Below are positions 56,201 to 64,000 of a stretch of 64,000 nucleotides of DNA, one piece after another (the first letter of the stretch is position 1; each line of letters opens with the position of its first letter). The notes under the pieces are model-generated. The model did not search any database. It was not told the origin of the DNA and saw nothing but the letters and a program-made list of their open reading frames with translations. The DNA is from Arabidopsis thaliana (taxonomy: Eukaryota; Streptophyta; Magnoliopsida; Brassicales; Brassicaceae): the NCBI RefSeq assembly GCF_000001735.4, contig NC_003071.7:13137151-13201150 (forward strand), written 5' to 3'. The position numbers and the translations under genes are program-made.

Positions 56201-56900
56201 AACAAATATCTTAGTGGCTCAACAGTCCAAGTCTTAAAAGGAGTTCACGAAAATGGTTTTCTAAAATGCGATTCCGCTGGTCAAAAGCTTGCTACGGTCT
56301 GATATTTTCAGAATGCTGAATATGTCACCGACTCGCTTTATTACATTTTCGACATGCTTATCACGATTGTATTGGGCCTATTGGCTGACGAAAAATTATT
56401 TGTAACAGTGCAACAAACCACTGTTATTTGATACTTTTTTAAAAAAGATACTTAGGTAGGATCTATGATTCTCAGCTACATTTGTGACAGATTAATTAAT
56501 TATCGTATAAATTACTATGTATCCACCAAATTAGTGAAGATGAAAGAAGATATTTGTAAAAGACGCGTGACGAGGTCTCATCTATATATCACGTGCATCA
56601 TTTTGTTTTATGTCCTTTGCCGACAGTGTCTGTGTGGTCCGTCTTAGTCGTACACTCGTACAGAGACCTGTACCTTTCATTTTTTCACTTTGTTTATTTT
56701 TAGGAATCTCTAACTCCTACTACTACTACTCTTATACTATTATTATTATCCACACATATCTATTTCATAACTGGTAATAACATAAATATTTTAGATCTTT
56801 TTTTTCGATTTCACTAAGAAAAGAGTACAAACATTATGTATAAATAAAAATTAAATATATTTAAAAGAAACTAGTAACGTATGAATAAATAAAGTAGGGT
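53300..56900. other. 3.6-kb gene-poor AT-rich region
   Basis: No exon, RNA gene or transposase coding is visible on either strand. Contents are A/T-rich DNA, TA-rich runs (near 53847-53865) and a local tandem duplication at 55819-55898. Short frames at 53388 and 56465 are low-complexity and unsupported. Confidence 0.55.
55819..55898 (+). repeat. 27-bp duplicated unit, period 53
   Basis: Two identical 27-bp units (start ATGAGAAACATTACTTAAAA) lie at 55819-55845 and 55872-55898. A diverged third start (TATGAGAAACACTACT) occurs near 55780. Confidence 0.9.
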
Positions 56901-56984
56901 CCAATAGGAGGAGCCATTGACTTGGAAGCATATGAGACAGTTGAGAGGCCCAACAGCCCATCGCCAGCTGGATTTCCCCTAAAA

Positions 56985-57037
56985 GTCACGTGACCTCTCT
57001 CCCCATCTTTCTTCACTATCTCCTTCCTTCCCACGTG
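56985..57037. promoter_or_regulatory. two G-box elements upstream of the Raf-like gene
   Basis: A perfect palindrome GTCACGTGAC at 56985-56994 and a second CACGTG at 57032-57037 lie in a CT-rich stretch ahead of the first exon. CACGTG is bound by bZIP and bHLH factors (ABF, PIF types). The functional link is inference. Confidence 0.55.
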
Positions 57038-57063
57038 ACCTTCCTCTCTCTCTGTCCCTCGTC

Positions 57064-57094
57064 CTTCTTCTTCTTCTTCTTCTTCTTCTTCTTC
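57064..57094. repeat. (CTT)n microsatellite in the Raf-gene leader
   Basis: About ten CTT units lie in the presumed 5' leader, followed by further CTC repeats. Confidence 0.85.
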
Positions 57095-57788
57095 CTCCTC
57101 CTTCCTCGATAGAGCCTTCTCCGATTATGCTCTGTGTCCTCATTGTTATCTCCGGTACAATCATTTCTCTTCCCCGATCCTTTTCTATTCCACGAATTTC
57201 ACATCTTTCGCATTTGATCGTCTTTATATTTTATCTTGTTGATTCAATCATACGGATCTGCCGGAGTAAATGCCGTTGCTCTCGGTCATTGAATTTGATA
57301 TCTGTAATGTGGGTTTTTATTGGTTTTGGTGATTATGAGGTTTCATTAGTGCTCTCTTGTTAAAGTTTGCATTTTGGAGATTTGAGTTTGGCTCTTTGAT
57401 GTGAGAATGTACATTGAACTTTTTGTGTTGTTGAATGATGAATTGTACCTTTTGTGCGGATTTTTTGAGGTTACTCTCTTGATATTAAATTCTGTGGGCC
57501 AATAACGAATTGATGACATAAAGTTGTTTTTACTACAGAGAACAGAACAGAGTCTTCTTATTTTGCTCATTTTAACCAATGTCAAACAAAAACCTCGTTT
57601 TAATCCATGTTACACTTTCAGCTAACTTCTCTGTCTAACAAAGGTTAACATGTCTTTCTCTCATTTAGTGCAGAAACAAGAGCAGATGGGTCTAATTCTA
57701 CACCAATCAAAGCTTTGTTCTCGATTTAGAAAGCCTCTTTTGGGGTAAAGAGATGGTGAGAAAATAAGTTATACAAATTATCTGGAAG

Positions 57789-60700
57789 ATGGAAGAGAGA
57801 CGAGATGATGAATCAAGCCCTACACACCAGGGATCAGAACTTGCGGAAAGGGTGAAGTTGCTTTCTTTTGAATCTCAAGGTGAAGCTTTGAGTAAGGACT
57901 CCCCTAGAAGTGTTGAACAGGATTGCTCTCCAGGTCAAAGAGCATCACAGCATCTTTGGGATACTGGAATACTCTCTGAACCTATTCCTAATGGTTTCTA
58001 CTCAGTTGTTCCGGTGAGCTTTTCAGATTTTTTTTATTTCTTTGTCATTTGGTTAGTAGGAAGATGCAGTTTCTGAAATTTGAAATCTTGCTCCAGGATA
58101 AGAGAGTAAAGGAGCTATATAATAGACTACCTACTCCGAGTGAGCTTCATGCTTTGGGAGAGGAAGGTGTCAGAATTGAAGTTATTCTTGTTGATTTTCA
58201 AAAAGATAAGAAGCTCGCAATGCTTAAACAGTTGATCACTACACTTGTCAGCGGCAGCGGCACAAATCCTGCTTTGGTGATTAAGAAAATAGCAGGAACG
58301 GTAGGATTTCTGTAATGACTCTTCCCTCTTTGTCACAGTTCCGCATTGCATATTCTCCTAGCTCGACATTTATTTCTTTAACCGCGTCCATTGTTATGTT
58401 CTATTGCACTCTCTGCCAGTGACTTACTCTATTACCTCAATTTCGGTTCTTAAAAAAAAGAAACGGGAGTTGATGTCCTCATGCAATCTTTTCAGCACTG
58501 ACTTGTCCTATACTCACAAAATTCATTCTCCTCAAACAGGTCTCTGACTTTTACAAACGTCCAACACTAGAAAGCCCTTCAAAACTTGCTCTAGAGGAAA
58601 ATGCGTTCTTGTTTGAAAACCATGGTGCTCAGTTGCTTGGCCAGATTAAGCGTGGTTGCTGTCGAGCTCGGGCAATTTTGTTCAAAGTTCTAGCTGATAC
58701 TGTAGGACTTGAAAGTCGGCTGGTGGTGGTAAGCCTCAGTTTCTCATATTTCAATTTTTTTCTTTACCTACATTTATGATCTAGATGATTGGATCTTATG
58801 CTATTTGTCTCTTACAAATCAACTTGGTTTCCCTTTTGATTCACATGTGCAGGGTTTGCCTAGTGATGGGACTGTGAATTGCATGGACTCTAACAAACAC
58901 ATGTCTGTTATAGTTGTGCTGAATTCCGTTGAACTACTAGTCGATCTTATTCGGTTTCCTGGTCAGTTGGTACCGCGATCAGCCAAGGCAATTTTCATGT
59001 CACACATCTCGCCTGCTGGAGAGAGTGATTCTGCAGAAAACGACTCTTGTGACTCACCTTTGGAGCCAAATAGTCCTTTATATGAGAGAAGAGATCCTGA
59101 GAGGTCGGCTTCCGTTGTGTGATTTTTCTTTCTAAAGCATATTACAGTAAGATCATTCTAAAACAACTCTTGTGATAAGCGTCCCCTAGAGTGATATCGT
59201 TTCCTCTGCTACAGTACAGAAAAAGATGAAAATCTTCAATTTTATCGGAAGTTAGAAGGATATCCAAATGCATCTGGTTCATCACTGCGTAGTTTGATGC
59301 TCAGACCTTCTACAGCTATTGAAAGGAAATTGAGGTAAATATTACATATATATTTCTGACAAGTTGTATAATGGAATCAGTACAATGATTGGTATAATAG
59401 AAATGTGCTTTTCTTCCTTCAGCAACACCTCGCATAGTGAACCAAATGTTGCTACTGTATTCTGGAGGCGTAGCCGCAGAAAAGTAATTGCTGAACAGAG
59501 AACAGCTAGCTCAAGGTTTTTCCGTACCCTTTCTGGCTTGTATTATAGTTAATGAAAAAGAAAATAATACATTGGCACGACCTCTTGTTGTCTTTAGATA
59601 CAGTAATGAGATGGAACATATAAAATTATGTTTCTCTTCTTTTTGCTGATTCTATATTTAAATCTCTTGATTAGCGATTCTGTTATCTGAAGTGTGCCTT
59701 TCAAGAGCTACCCTTTTTTTCTCTATACCTAACTGATGATAGTTGGCCATTTGTTACATTTGCAGCCCAGAACACCCATCTATGCGACGTGGACGATCAA
59801 TGTTGAGCACTGGTAGGAATTCTTTTAGGGATTACACTGGTGAAGCATCATCTCCTTCAAGGTAACTCATTTTTACATTAGTGCATGCGAAAATTTTCAG
59901 TATGCCGCTCCTATCATATACATTCCAGTATTAGTTAAGTTGCTTATACAAGTCTGCATGTATATATTTGATTGGCTGTGCAAGCAATTTTTTAATATTC
60001 TCTAGCTTTCAAACAGTTCATCCACATCAGAAATTCGTAAAACTAGACGGCGAAGTTTTAGGATCACACCAGAAATTGGCGATGACATTGCAAGGTTGGT
60101 ATTCTCATCCATGTGCATTGTTTCTACTTTCATCGTTTAGCAGTTTTTTTCTATCATTTTCACCTTGCATTTAAAGAGCTCTATATTGGAGTTTATTCTG
60201 TAAATCTAGTTGGTAAGGTATTTTTAAAATCTACAATCATCTGAGCAGCTGCTAGATCACATGAAAGTATGGCATGAGTCATCTCGAATGCAAAACTGCT
60301 ATCTCCAAACTTCTAGATGCTTAGGTTAGGTGTCTGTAAGATGGTTATATGATAAACATGGAACTATATATTTACTTTGATAGTCATAGAAGCTGTAAGC
60401 CATTTGATGGTACTCCTTTTAATTTTGTAATAATGATACTGAGATTCGTGAGAACTAATTAAGAACAGTGATTTTGTGATTTGCTTGTGTATTGACTCTG
60501 ATGTTACAAATTATTGAAGCGCTGTACGAGAAATGTATGAGAAATCAAAGCAAAACCGTCTCTTGCAGGGTCGAGAGGATGAAAACAGCTCAGTTATCGA
60601 TAACAACGTAAGTTTTGGCTCTGTTAGTAAGAGTGATTGTTTTGTTGTGTTAGTTCCTTTCTCATTGTATAACCAGTCTAAAAGTTCTGAGTTTCTTCTG

Positions 60701-62492
60701 AAGTTCACTGCTCTATTAGCTCTTACCTCTAAATTTCTTGTGATTTTTGTTTGTGCTTTCTCAGGTGTCTGGTCTCCATCTTGATGATGAGTTAAATTCT
60801 AAGAAGACAATGTCATTGCCCTCATCTCCCCATGCTTACAGGTGTCAAACATTTGGACGAAGAGGGCCTTCAGAATTTGCCGTGAAGGATACATGGAATA
60901 AAGTGGTTGAGTCTTCCACATTGCAGAATCAGCCTTTATTACCCTATCAAGAATGGGACATTGACTTCTCAGAGCTGACTGTTGGAACTCGGGTGGGGAT
61001 TGGTAAGCTGCTCTAAATTTACTACTCGGTGCAAATCTTCTTTTAATCACGGACGCATGATCCTTCTGAGACCTTACTATAGATAAATGAGCTATGAGGC
61101 TTATTTAGTATGCCATATCGAACGTCTTTTGCAAATTCAAGAACGTCTCTGTTATGTTGATATTCTGTTTTTCCATGTTGACTAAACTCAAAACTTTTAT
61201 GTAAAGATACATTGGCTTATATTTTGTATCTAGGTTTTTTTGGTGAAGTTTTTCGTGGAGTATGGAATGGGACAGATGTTGCAATCAAATTGTTTCTGGA
61301 GCAAGATCTTACTGCCGAAAACATGGAAGATTTCTGCAATGAGATATCAATTCTCAGGTATCTTGTTACCAAATTCTTGGTCATTCTTAGATCATACCTG
61401 TGTACCTCTACTAATGGTTTTGCATGTTTCCTCGGGCATCTGCGGTTCTCTCTTCAGCCGTGTTCGCCACCCAAATGGTAATTTTCTTTTTTTTCTCTCG
61501 CCTTTTCTCTTGTCATTTTTATCAAGTAATTTGCGGAGACATGTCTGATATTGTTATCTTTATTTACTTTTGTCAGATAATTCGTGACTTGTAATCTATG
61601 TATTTGCAGTTGTACTATTTTTGGGTGCATGCACAAAACCTCCACGCTTATCCATGATCACGGAGTACATGGAGCTGGGATCGTTGTATTATTTGATCCA
61701 CATGAGTGGTCAGAAGAAGAAACTTAGCTGGCACAGAAGGCTCAGGATGCTTAGAGACATCTGCAGGTATTTAAGCTACCCTGCATAGCTCCCTTGATTA
61801 TATGTTTTAAGCTACATATGCTTATCTCATGCTGTTTTGTATTTCTTATGGGATGCATAAGGGGTTTGATGTGCATACACCGGATGAAGATAGTCCACCG
61901 CGACCTAAAGAGTGCCAACTGTCTAGTGGACAAACATTGGACAGTCAAGATCTGTGATTTTGGGCTGTCAAGAATAATGACTGATGAAAACATGAAGGAC
62001 ACTTCATCTGCTGGGACACCAGAGTGGATGGCTCCAGAGCTCATTCGCAACAGGCCTTTTACAGAGAAATGTGATATCTTTAGTCTTGGGGTCATAATGT
62101 GGGAACTTTCAACTTTACGTAAACCATGGGAAGGAGTTCCACCTGAGAAGGTATAATATGCTGTGCCATGATTTCTCTAGAGATGTGATATCTTTAGTCT
62201 TGTGATTACACTTAATGAAATTTGCTTCTTAGGTTGTCTTTGCTGTTGCACATGAAGGGTCACGTTTGGAGATTCCTGATGGTCCACTCAGCAAACTAAT
62301 TGCAGGTTTAGTGTTGTTGAATACCATGTTTCTTGAACTTTTTTGTTTATTCTCTTATATTTCTCAACTGCTTCAGTCTGAGTTAAAGTTAACCACAATT
62401 TCTGTGCAGATTGTTGGGCAGAGCCTGAAGAACGCCCAAATTGTGAAGAGATACTTAGAGGCTTACTCGATTGTGAGTACACACTGTGCTAA
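57789..62492 (+). CDS. Raf-like MAPKKK of the CTR1/EDR1 family
   Basis: Sixteen exons, starts 57789, 58097, 58540, 58853, 59215, 59423, 59766, 60017, 60520, 60765, 61234, 61458, 61610, 61862, 62233 and 62410 (2328 nt, 775 aa). The N-terminal half carries the EDR1/CTR1 regulatory domain (LYNRLPTPSELHALGEEGVR, RGCCRARAILFKVLADTVGL, HMSVIVVLNSVELLVDLI). A Ser/Arg-rich linker follows (RRSRRKVIAEQRT, SMRRGRSMLS). The kinase domain, from about residue 510, keeps all motifs: VGIGFFGEVFRG, VAIKLF (Lys546), VHRDLKSANCL (Asp642), CDFGLS, AGTPEWMAPE and CDIFSLGVIMWE. It should be an active Ser/Thr kinase. Exon 12 is only 20 nt. The ATG at 57789 follows a leader interrupted by an intron (donor near 57153). 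Family secure; I think this is RAF13, but the member number is uncertain, so no symbol is given. Confidence 0.93.
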
Positions 62493-64000
62493 CAACACTT
62501 CTCTTTCGGGGGGATATGAGCCGGAAGATGTTTTAGCTCAGAAAACATCCCAGCTTCTTTTAAATCTCGGCTCTTAAATTATCAACCTGAGTGGCATAAT
62601 TTTTTAAGATCATGAGAACTTAGAGGCTATAATGAGACAAGTTCATAGTTCAGTTTTGATAGCTGTGGAACAGGCAGAGACACCAAATGTAGGATACAAA
62701 CAAGCATGTCTATTAAGCTGCCACTGGTGTGATTCATGTTCTCACAGGCAATACTTCTTTTGTTGGCTATTGAAGAGCATTTTGGTCTATCTTAAGAAAA
62801 TATATAATACACACTATTCTTTGTTGGGAGAATAAATAGCTCTTCGATTTCTCTTGTCTTCATGACTTCATCCATTATTCTCTTGTGTCTAGCCACTTTC
62901 TTTCTTCTTTTCTTTCGTGTCAAGCATTCGATAATCCGACTTTATTTATAGACTCATATCATATCCCAATTAAATTTTATGAAGAAGAGTTTTTTTTTTT
63001 CTTTTTCTGTCATATAACTTTATAAACTTATAAACGTATATGTGGATTATAAACTAAAAACAAAATATTTTTATTACAAATTATCTGCATCATGTTAAGA
63101 AATTTGAATCAAAATTTATTTTGTTGTTATGCATTAGAAAAATCTGAGATGATCGGGTCAAACTATCTAAGACTATACTATAATGTAAACGAGATTGGTC
63201 GGCAATCAGCTCTAGTCTGTAGTAGTGTCGGAAGACGTGAACCCAAGTCAAAAGAATATTTATAACTATTTAGACCAATTAAGAGGAAAAATTAGCCTTT
63301 ATTTTAAAATTATAATTTTGTGTCCAATGTTTTTTTTTTTAAATTATATCTATACGTGAAATTACTTATCTTAAAAAGGTGATTACAACTAATCTTCAAT
63401 TTTCTAGTGCAACAGTATTTTTAAATTTTGGAAAAATCTTTGGCAGCGGAGAAACAGATCGTGACTTTTTATTTTTAATAATAAAACCATTTTATGCCTT
63501 TTCATATTCCGCTTCAAAACTTTTCTTTTGTTATTTTTTTTTCCAGGAAAGATTTAGATTTGTCCATATGGTTTCAGTCAAACGAATAATAAAAAATAGA
63601 TTAGAATAGAGGACCCATTTAATTTGTAGAATAGATATAAAAATGAAATCAAATCTTAGAGGGCTCCACGTTAATTTGATTGATAGTTAAATTCCAATGC
63701 ACTCATACTTAATCATTAGGGGGCTAATGGGGGTGTAAAAGCACAGTTTGGTTTTATATAATATACTCTATATTATACTTAAATCTCTTGGGTTAGATAA
63801 GGACTTACGGTCATACATATATAATTTCTTTTACTTGGATGATTGGATCCATTAATTCCCTATACTTTTATCAAAAAAATTATACCAAACCAAATTTCAA
63901 ATCACTCAAGTGAAAATGTTTTGTACATTTTAAAACGAATGTAGTAATGTACAATGTGTCCCACATTTCCCATTGGAACCCTGAAGCGGTAAAGCCTATA
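62493..64000. other. 3' flank of the Raf-like gene and intergenic DNA
   Basis: The 3' untranslated region runs to roughly 62.9 kb. The remainder is AT-rich with no supported gene; the next gene must lie beyond the window. Confidence 0.5.

Overview
This window looks like nuclear DNA of a crucifer, almost certainly Arabidopsis thaliana chromosome 2, around locus tags At2g30860 to At2g31010. That placement is recognition from memory of the encoded proteins, not a database search. The DNA itself supports a compact dicot genome: AT-rich intergenic DNA, short GT-AG introns with T-rich acceptors, TATA boxes about 45 to 100 bp before start codons, and plastid and mitochondrial targeting sequences on nuclear genes. 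I rebuilt the exon structures by hand and checked every model for reading frame. Most totals match the lengths I expect for these proteins.

Layout. A tRNA-Ala(AGC) gene lies at the left edge on the minus strand. Two tandem phi-class glutathione S-transferase genes follow (GSTF9, GSTF10, plus strand). Next come a PH-domain/coiled-coil gene (minus), a cytochrome b561-like membrane protein (plus), TBL43, a putative wall-polysaccharide O-acetyltransferase (plus), and the convergent pair ARPC1A (plus) and COQ3 (minus). From 22.7 to 37.2 kb the window is looser. It holds a small Ala/Thr-rich protein gene, a GPI-anchored X8-domain gene (minus), a receptor-like cytoplasmic pseudokinase gene and a 56-aa serine palmitoyltransferase small subunit. 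It also holds a decayed insertion carrying an ATG8-like exon fragment. From 37.5 to 53 kb it is dense again: VAR2/FTSH2, a Lys/Glu-rich unknown (minus), mitochondrial aspartate aminotransferase ASP1, the GSK3-type kinase ASK-dzeta (minus), a Cys/Gly-rich micro-protein (minus) and a DUF688-type gene (minus). A gene-poor stretch from 53.3 to 56.9 kb precedes a Raf-like MAPKKK of the CTR1/EDR1 family.

The genes do not form one pathway. They cover detoxification (GSTF9/10), organelle function (COQ3 ubiquinone synthesis, VAR2 thylakoid protease, ASP1), actin nucleation (ARPC1A), cell wall (TBL43, X8), sphingolipids (small SPT subunit) and signalling (ASK-dzeta, Raf-like kinase, pseudokinase). Several have known relatives clustered near At1g06390 to At1g06540 (GSK1, FtsH8, ssSPTa), which fits an old whole-genome duplication.

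I found no CRISPR, prophage or bacterial-type system, and I do not claim a new biological system. The items most worth checking are: the ATG8-like remnant between degenerate inverted ends; a duplicated splice acceptor in the PH gene that would create an early stop; a GC-AG intron; a frame-preserving, stop-free intron in the VAR2 protease domain; several micro-exons; and a kinase lacking most catalytic motifs.
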